A stretch of 64,000 nucleotides of DNA from Marinovum algicola (GCF_900109145.1 NZ_FNYY01000010.1:62001-126000), one strand, 5' to 3'. Positions 8,550 through 19,626 are shown, counted from the first letter of the stretch. The notes: a model not told the origin generated them from the letters alone. Numbers and translations are program-made.

Positions 8550-9321
8550 GACTGTAAGAACAGAGACCGACGCCCGCGGCGTGGCGACGCTCTGGCTGGC
8601 GCGGAGCGAGAAACACAATGCCATGTCGGCGCAGATGCTGGCCGATCTGGTGGCGGCGGCCAAGGCGCTGGACGCGGATGACCGCGTGCGGGTGGTGGTG
8701 CTGGCGGCCGAGGGCAAGAGCTTTTGCGCCGGTGGCGATCTGGCCTGGATGCGGGCGCAGTTCGAGATGGACGCGGCGACGCGCAAGCGCGAGAGTGCCA
8801 AGCTCTCGACCATGTTGCAGGCGCTTGATACCCTGGCGAAACCGTTGATCGGGCGGGTGCAGGGCAATGCCTTTGGCGGCGGTATGGGGCTGATGTCAGT
8901 CTGTGACGTGGTGATTGCCGAGGAGGGGGCGAAATTCGGCTTTACCGAGACCCGGCTGGGGCTGATCCCGGCCAATATCGGGCCGTTCGCGCTGAAACGC
9001 ATGGGGCCGGCGATGGCACGGCGGGTCTTCATGTCGGCGCGGATTTTCGATGCCGCCGAGGCGATGGCGCTTGGGTTGGTGGCGCGGGCGGTGCCGGCGG
9101 CCGATCTGGATGCGGCGGTCGCGGCGGAAGTGGCGCCCTATCTGGCCTGCGCGCCGGGCGCGGTGGCCGAGGCCAAGGCGCTGATCCGCGCGCTGGGCGG
9201 CGGCGTCAGCCAGGACGAGATGGATTTTGCCGCCGGGGCGCTGGCCGAACGCTGGGAAAGCGCCGAGGCACAGGAGGGCATCGCCGCCTTCTTCGACAAG
9301 CGCAAGCCCGGCTGGGCGTGA
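8542..9321 (+). CDS. Enoyl-CoA hydratase family protein, probable methylglutaconyl-CoA hydratase
   Basis: 259-residue crotonase-fold enzyme. The oxyanion-hole segments SFCAGGDLAWMR and NAFGGGMGL are visible, and the glutamate in FTETRLGLIPANI is the expected catalytic position. In this operon the likely reaction is hydration of 3-methylglutaconyl-CoA to HMG-CoA, filling the only gap between MccAB and HmgL. GGAG at 8531-8534 is 7 bases before ATG 8542; ATG 8539 immediately upstream is also possible. It overlaps the hmgL stop. The substrate is inferred from context only. Confidence 0.88.
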   Translation: MYETVRTETDARGVATLWLARSEKHNAMSAQMLADLVAAAKALDADDRVRVVVLAAEGKSFCAGGDLAWMRAQFEMDAATRKRESAKLSTMLQALDTLAKPLIGRVQGNAFGGGMGLMSVCDVVIAEEGAKFGFTETRLGLIPANIGPFALKRMGPAMARRVFMSARIFDAAEAMALGLVARAVPAADLDAAVAAEVAPYLACAPGAVAEAKALIRALGGGVSQDEMDFAAGALAERWESAEAQEGIAAFFDKRKPGWA

Positions 9322-9361
9322 CACCGGCGGCCTGGCGCGGTCGCGCCGGGCAGGCCGTGGG

Positions 9362-9382
9362 GCCCCGGATCGGGCCCGGGGC
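9362..9382. repeat. CCCCGG-type spacer hairpin, copy 1
   Basis: GCCCCGG (9362-9368) pairs with CCGGGGC (9376-9382) over a 7-base loop. It belongs to a family of similar hairpins in spacers of this window and lies just after the leucine operon; there is no T-run. Confidence 0.5.
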
Positions 9383-9446
9383 GGGGGCCGCGTGGGGCCG
9401 GCGCTGTTAGCGCACAACAGAGTGCGACGCACCCGGGCGCGACGGG

Positions 9447-9484
9447 CCGGAAATTTCGCCCGGAAGTCCCTAATTTCCGGGCGA
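9447..9484 (+). promoter_or_regulatory. Two mutually exclusive hairpins before nuoA
   Basis: Hairpin A: CCGGAAATT (9447-9455) with AATTTCCGG (9472-9480). Hairpin B: TCGCCCGGAA (9456-9465) with TTCCGGGCGA (9475-9484). Both are perfect and share bases 9475-9480, so only one can form at a time. No U-run follows B. It could be an RNA switch, a protein-binding palindrome, or a relic of a repeat. Confidence 0.5.
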
Positions 9485-9618
9485 TTACCGAGGTCATCAA
9501 TTCTCGCGAATATGTGATGGGTGGATTGACCCCCTTGGGCGGCGGCGATAAACCCGGGACAAGCCCAGCGAGCCAATTGAGCGCACGTGCGATGCGCGTG
9601 CTGAAAGGAGCCTGCCCC

Positions 9619-10583
<965 letters not shown>

Positions 10584-10594
10584 GGGGGCAGGCG

Positions 10595-11206
10595 ATGACC
10601 GCAGCACTCAACGAGCTTGGCGCGCATATCGAGCTGAAACGGCCGGATTGCGTGTTGAGCTATTCGGTCGATCACGGCGAGCTCAACGTCAATGTGGCGC
10701 CGACGAACCTCACCGGGCTGGTGGAATTCCTGCGCAGCGACCCGAATTGCCAGTTCTCGTCGCTGGTCGACATCACGGCGGTGGATTACCCCGAGCGTCA
10801 GAAACGCTTTGACGTGGTCTATCACTTCCTGTCGATGTATCAGAACCACCGCATCCGCCTGCGGGTGTCGATCCGGGAAGAGGCGATGGTGCCCTCGATC
10901 ACCGCGATCCACCCTTCGGCCAACTGGTTCGAGCGCGAAGTCTTCGACATGTTCGGCATCCTGTTCTCGGGGCACCCCGACCTGCGCCGCATCCTGACCG
11001 ATTACGGCTTTCGCGGCTATCCGCTGCGCAAGGATTTCCCGACCACCGGCTATACCGAGGTGCGTTACGACGAGGCGCAGAAACGGGTGGTCTATGAGCC
11101 GGTGAACCTGGTGCAGGAATATCGGCAGTTCGATTTCATGTCGCCCTGGGAGGGCGCGGAATACATCCTGCCCGGCGATGAGAAACCCGACGCGGAGGCC
11201 AAGTGA
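10595..11206 (+). CDS. nuoC: NADH-quinone oxidoreductase subunit C
   Basis: 203-residue hydrophilic 30-kDa-type subunit of the complex I connecting module. The signature [20 protein letters not shown] and the [23 protein letters not shown] segment are intact. It is separate from nuoD, not fused as in E. coli. GGGGGCAGGCG precedes the ATG; its TGA overlaps the ATG of the small membrane gene that follows. Confidence 0.95.
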   Translation: MTAALNELGAHIELKRPDCVLSYSVDHGELNVNVAPTNLTGLVEFLRSDPNCQFSSLVDITAVDYPERQKRFDVVYHFLSMYQNHRIRLRVSIREEAMVPSITAIHPSANWFEREVFDMFGILFSGHPDLRRILTDYGFRGYPLRKDFPTTGYTEVRYDEAQKRVVYEPVNLVQEYRQFDFMSPWEGAEYILPGDEKPDAEAK

Positions 11207-11379
11207 TGGGCACGCTGATCTGGATCATCATGTCGGTGCTCACCATCATTCCGATGATGAAGCTGTTGCCGCATTTCGGGTATGACAAGCTCTGGGCGCT
11301 GGCCTGTGTGATCCCGCTGGGAACCTTGATCCTGCTGTGGCTGATGGCCACCAAGCTACAGGAATTGGAGAAACGCTGA
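11206..11379 (+). CDS. 57-residue two-helix membrane protein in the nuo operon
   Basis: An ORF of 57 codons fits exactly between nuoC and nuoD: its ATG overlaps the nuoC stop (TGATG at 11204-11208) and its TGA overlaps the ATG of nuoD. The product has two hydrophobic helices (near residues 3-18 and 30-48) joined by a short loop [14 protein letters not shown] and ends TKLQELEKR. Small unidentified reading frames at such positions were noted in Paracoccus and Rhodobacter nuo clusters. The function is unknown; it may be an accessory or assembly factor of the membrane arm. Confidence 0.7.
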   Translation: MGTLIWIIMSVLTIIPMMKLLPHFGYDKLWALACVIPLGTLILLWLMATKLQELEKR

Positions 11380-12611
11380 TGATGGACGGCTCCAAGTTCG
11401 ACGACGGCAGCACCGACGCGCTGTCGGGCGAGCAGAAAATTCGCAACTTCAACATCAACTTCGGCCCGCAACACCCTGCGGCGCACGGGGTTCTCCGGCT
11501 GGTGCTCGAGCTTGACGGCGAGATCGTCGAGCGCTGCGACCCGCATATCGGCCTGCTGCACCGTGGCACCGAAAAGCTGATGGAGAGCCGGACCTACCTG
11601 CAAAACCTGCCGTATTTCGACCGGCTCGATTACGTCGCGCCGATGAACCAGGAACATGCCTGGTGTCTGGCCATCGAAAAGCTGACCGGCGTGCAGGTGC
11701 CGCGCCGCGCCTCGCTGATCCGGGTGCTCTATTCCGAGATCGGCCGTATCCTGAACCACCTGCTGAACGTCACCACCCAAGCGATGGACGTGGGCGCGCT
11801 GACCCCGCCGCTCTGGGGCTTCGAGGAACGCGAAAAGCTGATGGTGTTCTACGAGCGGGCCTGTGGCGCGCGGCTGCACGCGGCCTATTTCCGGCCCGGC
11901 GGCGTGCACCAGGATCTGCCGCCCGACCTGATCGACGATATCGAGACCTGGGCGCATGAATTCCCCAAGGTGATCGACGACATCGACGGGTTGCTGACCG
12001 AAAACCGCATCTTCAAGCAGCGCAACGCCGATATCGGCGTGGTCAGCGAAGAGGACATCCAGCAATGGGGCTTTTCCGGCGTGATGGTGCGCGGCTCGGG
12101 CCTGGCATGGGATTTGCGACGGGCGCAACCCTATGAATGTTATAACGAATTCGACTTCCAGATCCCTGTGGGCAAGAACGGCGATTGCTATGACCGCTAT
12201 CTCGTCCGCATGGAGGAAATGCGCCAGTCGCTGAAGATCATCCATCAGGCGATCGAGAAATTGCGCGCGCCCGAGGGGCAGGGCGAAATCCTTGCCCGGG
12301 GCAAGATCACGCCGCCATCGCGCCGCGAGATGAAGACCTCGATGGAGGCGCTGATCCATCACTTCAAGCTTTATACCGAAGGCTTCCACGTGCCCGCCGG
12401 CGAAGTCTATGCCGCGGTCGAGGCGCCCAAGGGCGAATTTGGCGTCTATCTCGTGGCGGATGGCACCAACAAGCCCTATCGCGCCAAACTGCGGGCGCCG
12501 GGGTTCCTGCATTTGCAGGCGATGGATTACGTCGCGGGTGGCCACCAGCTGGCCGATGTGGCGGCGATCATCGGCACGATGGACGTGGTCTTCGGGGAGA
12601 TCGACCGGTGA
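11379..12611 (+). CDS. nuoD: NADH-quinone oxidoreductase subunit D
   Basis: 49-kDa subunit forming the quinone cavity with NuoB; homologous to [NiFe]-hydrogenase large subunits. 410 residues, with [22 protein letters not shown], the HRGTEKL motif, [15 protein letters not shown] and the C-terminal DVVFGEIDR typical of the family. GGAG at 11367-11370 is 8 bases before ATG 11379; ATG 11382 is the alternative. The stop overlaps the GTG of the lipoprotein gene. Confidence 0.96.
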   Translation: MMDGSKFDDGSTDALSGEQKIRNFNINFGPQHPAAHGVLRLVLELDGEIVERCDPHIGLLHRGTEKLMESRTYLQNLPYFDRLDYVAPMNQEHAWCLAIEKLTGVQVPRRASLIRVLYSEIGRILNHLLNVTTQAMDVGALTPPLWGFEEREKLMVFYERACGARLHAAYFRPGGVHQDLPPDLIDDIETWAHEFPKVIDDIDGLLTENRIFKQRNADIGVVSEEDIQQWGFSGVMVRGSGLAWDLRRAQPYECYNEFDFQIPVGKNGDCYDRYLVRMEEMRQSLKIIHQAIEKLRAPEGQGEILARGKITPPSRREMKTSMEALIHHFKLYTEGFHVPAGEVYAAVEAPKGEFGVYLVADGTNKPYRAKLRAPGFLHLQAMDYVAGGHQLADVAAIIGTMDVVFGEIDR

Positions 12612-12898
12612 CCCCAGTGCGTTACGGTCTTTTCCTCACGCCGGTTGCGGCCCTTTCCGGGTGCATGGATCTGCCGCCAGACGGGACCACCGTCGAGGAC
12701 CTGGCGGCCTATGACGCCGCGGTGGGCACGCTCGGCTGCCAGTTGGTCAGCGAGGCCGATTACGGCGTGGTCGAATTTCAGGCCGGGCTGACCCGCGCCC
12801 AGGCGATAGCGATCACCGAACAGCGGCTGGCCCGTGACGAGGCGGTGCGGCTGGCAGACGGTGGCGTTCGGCTGACCTCGGGGAGCTGCGCGGCATGA
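12608..12898 (+). CDS. Complex I-associated putative lipoprotein 1
   Basis: 96 residues starting with GTG that overlaps the nuoD stop (GTGA). A short hydrophobic N-terminus ends in the lipobox ALSGC (C19), so the mature protein should be lipid-anchored in the envelope. Two further cysteines (C44, C94) could form one disulfide. The rest is acidic and shows no family I recognise. Four exported proteins in this operon share the two-cysteine pattern. Confidence 0.65.
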   Translation: MTPVRYGLFLTPVAALSGCMDLPPDGTTVEDLAAYDAAVGTLGCQLVSEADYGVVEFQAGLTRAQAIAITEQRLARDEAVRLADGGVRLTSGSCAA

Positions 12899-12942
12899 GA
12901 TTGACGCGGGGCGCATATGGCCTTGCGGGGCAGGGCGCATGA
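12895..12942 (+). CDS. 15-codon coupling mini-ORF (tentative)
   Basis: ATG 12895 overlaps the stop of the lipoprotein gene (ATGA) and reads 15 codons ([15 protein letters not shown]) to a TGA that overlaps the ATG of the next gene at 12939. It could carry ribosomes across the gap by translational coupling. It may equally be chance; no protein evidence exists. Confidence 0.25.
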   Translation: MRLTRGAYGLAGQGA

Positions 12943-13493
12943 GAGGGCCCGGCACCTCCCGGCCTGCGCGCGATGCCTCGACCATCGTGCTGGCGGCCTC
13001 GACGCTGGTGGCAGCGCTTTTTGTCGCCGTGCAGGCGTGGTATGCCCGGACGTCCTTTGTCGAGGCCTCCGAGACCCGATTCCTCGAGCGCAAGCTCGAC
13101 ATCTGCTTCGAGAATTTCGACGCCGCCGCCCAGCTTGACATCGAGCTGCGCGCCGCGGTGCCGGAAATGGCGGCGCAGGAGGTCTGGCCGCCGCAGATCG
13201 CGGTGACGACACCGGAGCGGCTGGCGCGGTTCCACCGCGAGGTGGTGCCGAAACTCGATGCGCTGGATGCCGGTCTGACCAAGGCCGGCGTTCTGGAAAG
13301 TCTCGACAAGTACCGGGCCTATCTGGCCCAGAAAATCCGCGGCCTCTCGAAGCGGCTGATGGATGTCTCGCCGGGCGATCTGAGCCCCGAGAACAAGGAC
13401 ACACAAGCGGTCTTTGCCGCGCTGAGCGAATTTCTGGGTGGTCAGTACCAGGTCCTGACCGGTTGCCGCCTGGTTGCGGAAGGAAAAGCCTGA
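12939..13493 (+). CDS. Membrane-anchored coiled-coil-like hypothetical protein in the nuo operon
   Basis: 184 residues. One transmembrane helix near residues 13-32 ([19 protein letters not shown]) is followed by an amphipathic, charged region with heptad-like spacing ([26 protein letters not shown]) and a helical C-terminal half. I do not recognise a family. The stop overlaps the nuoE start (TGATG). Its position inside a contiguous overlapping operon argues for a link to complex I or to its envelope environment. Confidence 0.65.
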   Translation: MRGPGTSRPARDASTIVLAASTLVAALFVAVQAWYARTSFVEASETRFLERKLDICFENFDAAAQLDIELRAAVPEMAAQEVWPPQIAVTTPERLARFHREVVPKLDALDAGLTKAGVLESLDKYRAYLAQKIRGLSKRLMDVSPGDLSPENKDTQAVFAALSEFLGGQYQVLTGCRLVAEGKA

Positions 13494-14800
13494 TGCTGCG
13501 ACGTCTGTATCCCGATCAACCTGAAAGCTTTGCTTTCACCGAGGCCAATCTGGCCTGGGCCGAAGCGCAGGTCACGAAATATCCCGAGGGCCGTCAGGCC
13601 AGCGCGGTGATCCCGCTGCTGTGGCGTGCGCAGGAGCAGGAGGGCTGGCTGACCCGGCCGGCCATCGAACATGTCGCCGACATGCTGGGCATGGCCTATA
13701 TCCGGGTGCTCGAAGTGGCCTCGTTCTACTTCATGTTTCAGCTGCAACCGGTTGGCTCCGTTGCCCATATCCAGGTGTGCGGCACCACCTCCTGCATGAT
13801 CTGCGGCGCCGAGGACCTGATCGGCGTCTGTCGTGACAAGATCGCCCCGGCGGCGCATCAGCTGTCCGAGGATGGCCGGTTTTCCTGGGAAGAGGTGGAA
13901 TGCCTGGGCGCCTGTGCCAATGCGCCGATGGCGCAGATCGGCAAGGATTACTACGAAGACCTGACTGCCGCGCGTCTGGCCGAGATCATCGACGAGATGG
14001 CCGCAGGCCAGCTGCCGGTGCCGGGGCCGCAAAACGGCCGCTACACGTCCGAGCCGGCCGCCGGTCTGACCAGCCTCGCCGAAGGCAACGATGACCGTCA
14101 CCAGTACAACGCCTCGGCCCAGCTGGCGACCGACCTCGGCGACACGATCAAGCGGATCGACGGCAGCGAGGTTGCGCTGAGTGCGCCCTGGCAGAAAGGC
14201 GCCAACCATGGCGACAAGCCGGCCAGCGTGACCGCGCCCATGACCCATCAGCCACGGCCTTCCAAGGGGGATCCGGCGGATGAAACCGGCATCGACACCC
14301 GCGAGGCCCATGCCACCACCAAGGGCCATCCGATTTCGTCGAGCTCGCCCGAGACCGATGCCGAGGCGGCAGGCCATCCCACCGAAGACGTCAAGAACAT
14401 GACCGCCGATGGCGACAAGGACGCCGCCACCGCGTCGAAAGGCAAGGCAGCCAAGAAGCCCAAGGCCAAATCCACCAAGAAAAAGGCCAAGACCGAGACC
14501 GCCAAGGCGGAAACCGCCGACGTGGGCCAGCGCCCCCAGGCGCTTGACGCGCCGCGCGGCGGCAAGGCTGACGATCTCAAGAAGATCAAGGGCATTGGCC
14601 CCAAGCTGGAAGAGCTGTGCCACAGCCTCGGCTTCTACCATTTCGACCAGATCGCCGCCTGGACCGAAGACGAGGTCGCCTGGGTCGACCAGAACCTCGA
14701 AGGCTTCAAGGGCCGGGTGACGCGCGACGACTGGATGTCTCAAGCCAAAGTCCTGGCCGAAGGTGGAGAGACGGAATTCTCCTCCCGTGATAAAGAGTGA
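13493..14800 (+). CDS. nuoE: NADH-quinone oxidoreductase subunit E with C-terminal helix-hairpin-helix extension
   Basis: Residues 1 to about 175 are a normal 24-kDa subunit: [2Fe-2S] ligands C96 and C101 (CGTTSC) and C137 and C141 (CLGAC). A charged, low-complexity linker follows (about residues 180-355, ending in a Lys/Ala/Glu-rich run). Residues about 357-425 are a separate domain with [20 protein letters not shown], a helix-hairpin-helix motif of the sort found in DNA/RNA-binding proteins and in extended L21 proteins of this group. Total 435 residues against about 170 for E. coli NuoE. ATG 13493 overlaps the previous stop. The fusion is continuous with no frameshift. Confidence 0.92.
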   Translation: MLRRLYPDQPESFAFTEANLAWAEAQVTKYPEGRQASAVIPLLWRAQEQEGWLTRPAIEHVADMLGMAYIRVLEVASFYFMFQLQPVGSVAHIQVCGTTSCMICGAEDLIGVCRDKIAPAAHQLSEDGRFSWEEVECLGACANAPMAQIGKDYYEDLTAARLAEIIDEMAAGQLPVPGPQNGRYTSEPAAGLTSLAEGNDDRHQYNASAQLATDLGDTIKRIDGSEVALSAPWQKGANHGDKPASVTAPMTHQPRPSKGDPADETGIDTREAHATTKGHPISSSSPETDAEAAGHPTEDVKNMTADGDKDAATASKGKAAKKPKAKSTKKKAKTETAKAETADVGQRPQALDAPRGGKADDLKKIKGIGPKLEELCHSLGFYHFDQIAAWTEDEVAWVDQNLEGFKGRVTRDDWMSQAKVLAEGGETEFSSRDKE

Positions 14801-14843
14801 GGTGTTTTAGGACATCGACACAGTAGAAACGGGAGACAAGACC

Positions 14844-15314
14844 ATGACAGAGACCAACACCGGAAAATGCAGGAGCACCTGCTGGAAGGGCGCCGCCGCG
14901 GCGGGCGCGCTGTTGTTCGTGATCTTGTTTCTCACCGCGGGTTTCGGCTTTTTCTCGGCCTTGCTGATCGGCTTGGTGTTCTACGGCGGGCTTGGGTTGA
15001 CGCTGTCGAGGATGGTCTGCGGCGACACCGCAGAAAGCGCCTCGGTCAGCCAGAGCGCCGCTTCGGCCAGCACCAGCACGGCCGCCTCGCCGGCCGCTGC
15101 GGCCGTCGCACCGACACCGCAGCCGGCGCCGCGGCCCGAGCCGGAGCCCGAGACCGAGCCAGACGCCGCGGCGGAAGCGACAGCTCCCACGCCCGAGGCT
15201 GAGGCGCCCAAAGTCGCGACCCGGCCCTTGGTCAAACCGTCGGCCGTTCTGGCCGGCGAGGCCGAGCTGAGCGCACGCAAGGGCAGCTGGCGCTATGAGC
15301 CCGGCGGGAAATAA
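14844..15314 (+). CDS. Single-helix membrane protein with Pro/Ala/Glu-rich tail
   Basis: 156 residues: a short N-terminus with two cysteines (GKCRSTCW), a hydrophobic region near residues 17-52 that could span once or twice, then a low-complexity acidic stretch (APTPQPAPRPEPEPETEPDA) and a basic end. No family recognised. Related ORFs at this position in other Rhodobacterales may end in a helix-hairpin-helix domain like that of NuoE (from memory); this one does not. GGGAGACAAGACC precedes the ATG. Confidence 0.6.
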   Translation: MTETNTGKCRSTCWKGAAAAGALLFVILFLTAGFGFFSALLIGLVFYGGLGLTLSRMVCGDTAESASVSQSAASASTSTAASPAAAAVAPTPQPAPRPEPEPETEPDAAAEATAPTPEAEAPKVATRPLVKPSAVLAGEAELSARKGSWRYEPGGK

Positions 15315-15330
15315 GGACAGGGACGAGGCC

Positions 15331-15549
15331 ATGGCACGCGAGAGCGAAGAGCAGATTGCACGGCAGGGGCGCGTGACGGCGCTGGTGATTGCCGGCACCA
15401 TGCTGATCTGGCTCGCGGCCCAGTTTATCGGGCCGAGGATCGGTCTGGCGGGGCGCTATGCGCTGCTGATTGATCTTCTGGCTCTGGCGGCGTTCATCTG
15501 GGCGTTCGTCAATATCTATCAGATCTGGCGCAAGCGTCAGGGCAATTAA
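15331..15549 (+). CDS. DUF5337-like small membrane protein
   Basis: 72 residues with two transmembrane helices (near 14-34 and 40-60), a basic/acidic N-terminus (ARESEEQIARQGR) and a positively charged end (YQIWRKRQGN). Size, layout and position directly before nuoF match DUF5337 proteins of Rhodobacterales, whose function is unknown. GGACGAGG lies just upstream of ATG 15331; upstream in-frame starts would overlap the previous gene. Confidence 0.7.
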   Translation: MARESEEQIARQGRVTALVIAGTMLIWLAAQFIGPRIGLAGRYALLIDLLALAAFIWAFVNIYQIWRKRQGN

Positions 15550-15564
15550 AAGGTGGCATCGCAC

Positions 15565-16863
15565 ATGCTCAAGGATCAGGACCGGATCTTTACCAACATC
15601 TACGGGATGCAGGACCGGACGCTGGACGGCGCCAAGAAGCGCGGCCATTGGGACGGCACCGCCGGCATCCTCGCGAAGGGCCGCGACTGGATCATCGACC
15701 AGATGAAGGCCAGCGGGCTGCGCGGCCGTGGCGGCGCGGGCTTTCCCACCGGGTTGAAATGGTCCTTCATGCCCAAGGAAAGCGACGGGCGGCCGGCGTA
15801 TCTCGTGGTCAACGCCGATGAATCCGAGCCCGGCACCTGCAAGGACCGCGAGATCATGCGCCATGATCCGCATACGCTGATCGAAGGTTGCCTGATCGCC
15901 AGTTTCGCGATGCAGGCGCATGCCTGCTACATCTACATCCGCGGCGAATACATTCGCGAACGCGAGGCGCTGCAAATCGCCATCGACGAGGCCTATGACG
16001 CAGGCCTGGTGGGGCGCGATGCCGCCGGCTCGGGCTGGGATTTCGACATCTACCTGACCCATGGCGCGGGCGCCTATATCTGCGGCGAGGAAACCGCCCT
16101 GATCGAGAGCCTCGAAGGCAAGAAGGGCATGCCCCGGATGAAGCCGCCGTTCCCGGCCGGCGCCGGGCTTTACGGCTGCCCGACCACCGTGAACAACGTC
16201 GAGTCGATCGCCGTGGTGCCGACCATCCTGCGCCGCGGGCCGGACTGGTTTGCCGGCTTCGGCCGCGCCAACAATGCCGGCACCAAGCTCTTTGCCGTCT
16301 CCGGCCACGTGGAAAACCCCTGCGTCGTCGAAGAAGCGATGTCGATCTCTTTCGAAGAGCTGATCGACAAGCACTGCGGCGGCATCCGGGGCGGCTGGGA
16401 CAATCTTCTGGCGGTGATCCCCGGTGGCTCTTCGGTGCCCTGCGTGCGCGGCGAGAAGATGCGCGATGCGGTGATGGATTTCGACTATCTGCGCAATGAG
16501 CTGGGCTCGGGTCTGGGTACGGCGGCGGTGATCGTGATGGACAAGCAGACCGACATCATCAAGGCGATCTGGCGGCTGTCGAAGTTCTACAAGCACGAAA
16601 GCTGCGGCCAGTGCACGCCCTGCCGCGAAGGCACCGGCTGGATGATGCGGGTGATGGACCGTCTGGTGAAGGGCGAGGCCGAGGTCGAGGAGATCGACAT
16701 GCTCTTCGACGTGACCAAGCAGGTCGAGGGCCATACCATCTGTGCGCTTGGCGATGCGGCGGCCTGGCCGATCCAGGGCCTGATCCGCAACTTCCGTGAA
16801 GAGATCGAAGACAGGATCAAGGCCCAGAAAACCGGTCGCATGGGCGCGATGGCGGCGGAGTGA
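15565..16863 (+). CDS. nuoF: NADH-quinone oxidoreductase subunit F
   Basis: NADH- and FMN-binding 51-kDa subunit with cluster N3. 432 residues. Visible motifs: [16 protein letters not shown] (NADH site), [16 protein letters not shown] (FMN), [17 protein letters not shown], and the N3 ligands in [15 protein letters not shown] plus the cysteine of [16 protein letters not shown] 15565 has AGGTGG (15551-15556) 8 bases upstream and is preferred to the in-frame GTG 15553 that lies inside that site. Confidence 0.96.
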   Translation: MLKDQDRIFTNIYGMQDRTLDGAKKRGHWDGTAGILAKGRDWIIDQMKASGLRGRGGAGFPTGLKWSFMPKESDGRPAYLVVNADESEPGTCKDREIMRHDPHTLIEGCLIASFAMQAHACYIYIRGEYIREREALQIAIDEAYDAGLVGRDAAGSGWDFDIYLTHGAGAYICGEETALIESLEGKKGMPRMKPPFPAGAGLYGCPTTVNNVESIAVVPTILRRGPDWFAGFGRANNAGTKLFAVSGHVENPCVVEEAMSISFEELIDKHCGGIRGGWDNLLAVIPGGSSVPCVRGEKMRDAVMDFDYLRNELGSGLGTAAVIVMDKQTDIIKAIWRLSKFYKHESCGQCTPCREGTGWMMRVMDRLVKGEAEVEEIDMLFDVTKQVEGHTICALGDAAAWPIQGLIRNFREEIEDRIKAQKTGRMGAMAAE

Positions 16864-16868
16864 ACGGA

Positions 16869-17207
16869 ATGAAGCGCCTGATCCTCCCCCTTGTTGCCGG
16901 CCTCGGCCTTGCCGCCTGCGGCAATGTGGTCGAAACCTTCACCAGCAAGAGCGTGACCTTCGACGGCGTGTCGTTCCGGGGCAAGGCCGCTGCGGCGAAC
17001 AAGGCGGACAGGCGCGATTTCGTCGCCACCGTCGGCCCGGCGTCGCGCAGCATGGTCGGCGCGCGCGAGGCGGTGCAGTATCAGGGGACGCGCTATTGCA
17101 TCCTGAACTTCGGCGTCTCGGACATCGCATGGGAGATCTCGCCCGAGGCAGAAGAGCTGCCGATGGAGAATGACAGGATCGTGCTGAAAGGACGGTGTCT
17201 GGAATGA
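16869..17207 (+). CDS. Complex I-associated putative lipoprotein 2
   Basis: 112 residues. The signal segment KRLILPLVAGLGLAAC ends in a lipobox with C17. The mature part has two cysteines (in TRYCILN and GRCLE), consistent with one disulfide, and no recognised domain. GGAG (16857-16860) lies 8 bases before ATG 16869; GTG 16860, overlapping the nuoF stop, is an alternative. Its stop overlaps the next gene by ATGA. Confidence 0.68.
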   Translation: MKRLILPLVAGLGLAACGNVVETFTSKSVTFDGVSFRGKAAAANKADRRDFVATVGPASRSMVGAREAVQYQGTRYCILNFGVSDIAWEISPEAEELPMENDRIVLKGRCLE

Positions 17208-17599
17208 AACGTCTTGGATTTCTGATCGCCCTGGCCCTGGCCACACCGGCGCTGGCGCTGCCGCCGCTGGCCACCGTCAAGCCGATCAATGACGGGCTGC
17301 GCGCGGTGATGATCGCCGATCAGATCCGCATTGCCTGCCCCAGTATCGCGGCGCGGATGATTGCCGGCTGGTCCTTTATCCGCTCGCTCGAGGCGCAGGC
17401 GCGCGACATGGGCTACAGTGCCGGGCAGATCGAGGAATTTGTCGAAAGCTCGGCCCAGCGCAAGCGCCTCGAGGGCGAGGCGGCGGCCTATATGAAGGCG
17501 GGCGGCGTGGTGGGCGGCCAGCCCGAGACCTATTGCGCGCTGGGGCGCGAAGAGATTGAGAAGGGCAGCCAGATCGGTGCCTTTCTGAGAGTGAAGTGA
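17204..17599 (+). CDS. DUF5333-like exported protein
   Basis: 131 residues with a clear signal peptide ([18 protein letters not shown], cleavage near residue 18). The mature protein is helical and has exactly two cysteines (IACPSIA, TYCALG). Its position before nuoG and composition match DUF5333, a family confined to Rhodobacterales nuo clusters as far as I know. A periplasmic role near the membrane arm or in envelope homeostasis is a guess. ATG 17204 overlaps the preceding stop. Confidence 0.72.
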   Translation: MKRLGFLIALALATPALALPPLATVKPINDGLRAVMIADQIRIACPSIAARMIAGWSFIRSLEAQARDMGYSAGQIEEFVESSAQRKRLEGEAAAYMKAGGVVGGQPETYCALGREEIEKGSQIGAFLRVK

Positions 17600-17604
17600 G
17601 AGCC

Positions 17605-19626
17605 ATGAGCGACCTGAAAAAGATCATCATCGACGGCAAGGAAGTGGAAGTGGACGGGGCGATGACCCTGATCCAGGCCTGCGAGATCGCTGGCATCGAG
17701 GTGCCGCGCTTCTGCTATCACGAACGCCTGTCGATTGCCGGCAACTGCCGCATGTGCCTTGTCGAGGTGGTGGGCGGCCCGCCGAAACCCGCCGCTTCCT
17801 GCGCCATGCAGGTGCGCGATCTGCGCCCCGGCCCCGAAGGCCAGCCGCCGGTGGTCAAGACCAATTCTCCGATGGTCAAGAAGGCGCGCGAGGGGGTGAT
17901 GGAGTTCCTGCTCATCAACCACCCGCTGGACTGCCCGATCTGCGATCAGGGTGGCGAATGCGATCTGCAAGACCAGGCGATGGCCTATGGCGTCGATTTT
18001 TCGCGCTTCCGCGAACCCAAACGCGCGGTGGACGATCTCGACCTCGGGCCGCTGGTCGAGACCCACATGACCCGCTGCATCTCCTGCACCCGCTGCGTGC
18101 GTTTCACCACCGAAGTGGCGGGCATCACCCAGATGGGGCAGACCGGCCGTGGCGAGGATGCCGAGATCACCGCTTATCTTGGCGAGACGCTGGATTCGAA
18201 CCTTCAGGGCAATATCATCGATCTTTGCCCGGTGGGCGCGCTGGTGTCGAAGCCCTACGCCTTTACCGCCCGTCCCTGGGAGCTGACCAAGACCGAGACC
18301 ATCGACGTGATGGATGCGCTGGGGTCGAACATCCGGGTCGATACCAAGGGCCGTGAAGTGATGCGCATCCTGCCGCGCAACAATGACGGCGTGAACGAGG
18401 AATGGATTTCCGACAAGACCCGGTTTGTCTGGGACGGGCTGCGCCGTCAGCGGCTGGACCGGCCATACGTGCGCGAAAATGGCAAGCTGCGCCCGGCGAG
18501 CTGGCCGGAAGCCCTGGACAAGGCCGCAGAGGCGATCAAGGGCGCCGAGAAACCGGTCGGTCTGGTCGGGGATCTGGCCCCGGTCGAGGCGGCCTTTGCG
18601 CTCAAAGAGCTGATCGAAGGGCAGGGCGGCAGCGTCGAATGCCGCACCGACGGCGCGCATTTGCCGGCGGGCAACCGGTCCGGCTATGTCGGCACCGCGA
18701 GCATCGCCGATATCGACAGCGCCGGTGCGATCATGCTGATCGGCTGCAACCCGGCGCTCGAGGCACCGGTGCTCAACGCCCGTATTCGCGGCGCCTGGAG
18801 CCGCGGCGCCAAGGTCGGCGTTGTCGGCGAGGCGGTCGATCTGACCTACGAGTATTTCCACCTCGGCAGCGACCGGGCCGCACTCGACAAGCTGGTCGCA
18901 GGCGACAATTCCGACGCGCTGAGCCGCGAGACGCTGGTGATCCTCGGCCAGGGTGCGATCCGCGAGGCCGATGGCGCGGCGGTGCTGGCCAAGGCGATGG
19001 CATTCGCCGACCATACCGAGAGCAAGTTCCTCGTGCTGCATTCGGCCGCCTCCCGGGTTGGCGCGATGGACGTGGGCGCGGTGACCGAAGGCGGTCTGGC
19101 GGCGGCGATGGAGGGGGCCGATGTGGTCTACAACCTCGGCGCCGACGAGATCGAGATCGGCGACGGCGCTTTCGTGATCTATCAGGGCAGCCATGGCGAC
19201 CGGGGTGCGCATCGCGCCGACGTGATCCTGCCGGGCGCGGCCTATACGGAAGAAAACGGGCTTTTCGTCAACACCGAAGGCCGCCCGCAGCTGGCCCTGC
19301 GCGCCGGCTTTGCGCCGGGCGAGGCCAAGGAAAACTGGGCGATCCTGCGGGCGCTCTCGGGTGAGTTGGAGGCCAAGCTGCCCTATGACAGTCTGGCGCA
19401 ACTGCGGCAGGCACTGGTCAAGGCGGTGCCGCATCTGGCCAAGATCGACACCGTGGTCGAGAACGACTGGCAGCCGCTTGCGGCCGGCAAGCTGGGCAAG
19501 GCGGATTTCCGCAACGCGGTGTCGGATTTCTACCTGACCAACCCGATTGCCCGCGCCAGCGCCCTGATGGCCGAGCTCAGCGCCGCCCAGAAGGCCCGGA
19601 CGGAGAAGCGAATTGCGGCTGAATGA
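17605..19626 (+). CDS. nuoG: NADH-quinone oxidoreductase subunit G
   Basis: 75-kDa Fe-S subunit of the NADH module, 673 residues. The N-terminal ferredoxin-like domain has the [2Fe-2S] cysteines of [20 protein letters not shown] and ASCAMQV; a His/Cys [4Fe-4S] site lies in [17 protein letters not shown]; a ferredoxin-type pair lies in [11 protein letters not shown] and DLCPVGAL. The C-terminal half is the molybdopterin-oxidoreductase-like domain without cofactor. No extra N7 cluster motif was seen. The stop overlaps the next gene by ATGA. Confidence 0.96.
   Translation: MSDLKKIIIDGKEVEVDGAMTLIQACEIAGIEVPRFCYHERLSIAGNCRMCLVEVVGGPPKPAASCAMQVRDLRPGPEGQPPVVKTNSPMVKKAREGVMEFLLINHPLDCPICDQGGECDLQDQAMAYGVDFSRFREPKRAVDDLDLGPLVETHMTRCISCTRCVRFTTEVAGITQMGQTGRGEDAEITAYLGETLDSNLQGNIIDLCPVGALVSKPYAFTARPWELTKTETIDVMDALGSNIRVDTKGREVMRILPRNNDGVNEEWISDKTRFVWDGLRRQRLDRPYVRENGKLRPASWPEALDKAAEAIKGAEKPVGLVGDLAPVEAAFALKELIEGQGGSVECRTDGAHLPAGNRSGYVGTASIADIDSAGAIMLIGCNPALEAPVLNARIRGAWSRGAKVGVVGEAVDLTYEYFHLGSDRAALDKLVAGDNSDALSRETLVILGQGAIREADGAAVLAKAMAFADHTESKFLVLHSAASRVGAMDVGAVTEGGLAAAMEGADVVYNLGADEIEIGDGAFVIYQGSHGDRGAHRADVILPGAAYTEENGLFVNTEGRPQLALRAGFAPGEAKENWAILRALSGELEAKLPYDSLAQLRQALVKAVPHLAKIDTVVENDWQPLAAGKLGKADFRNAVSDFYLTNPIARASALMAELSAAQKARTEKRIAAE

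Larger units (their letters stand above)
9322..9618 (+). promoter_or_regulatory. nuo operon leader and promoter region
   Basis: 297 bases between the leucine operon and nuoA with no convincing gene. It holds a GC-rich hairpin (9362-9382), a pair of competing hairpins (9447-9484), and a weak promoter-like pair TTGACC (9526-9531) and GATAAA (9547-9552) with only 15 bases between them. AAAGGAG (9604-9610) is the ribosome-binding site of nuoA. The promoter call is tentative. Confidence 0.35.

Noticed and set aside
18190-18205. GATTCGAACC, which looks like the T-arm of a tRNA on the opposite strand
   Set aside because: It is inside nuoG and encodes LDSNL; no acceptor stem or anticodon arm is found around it.
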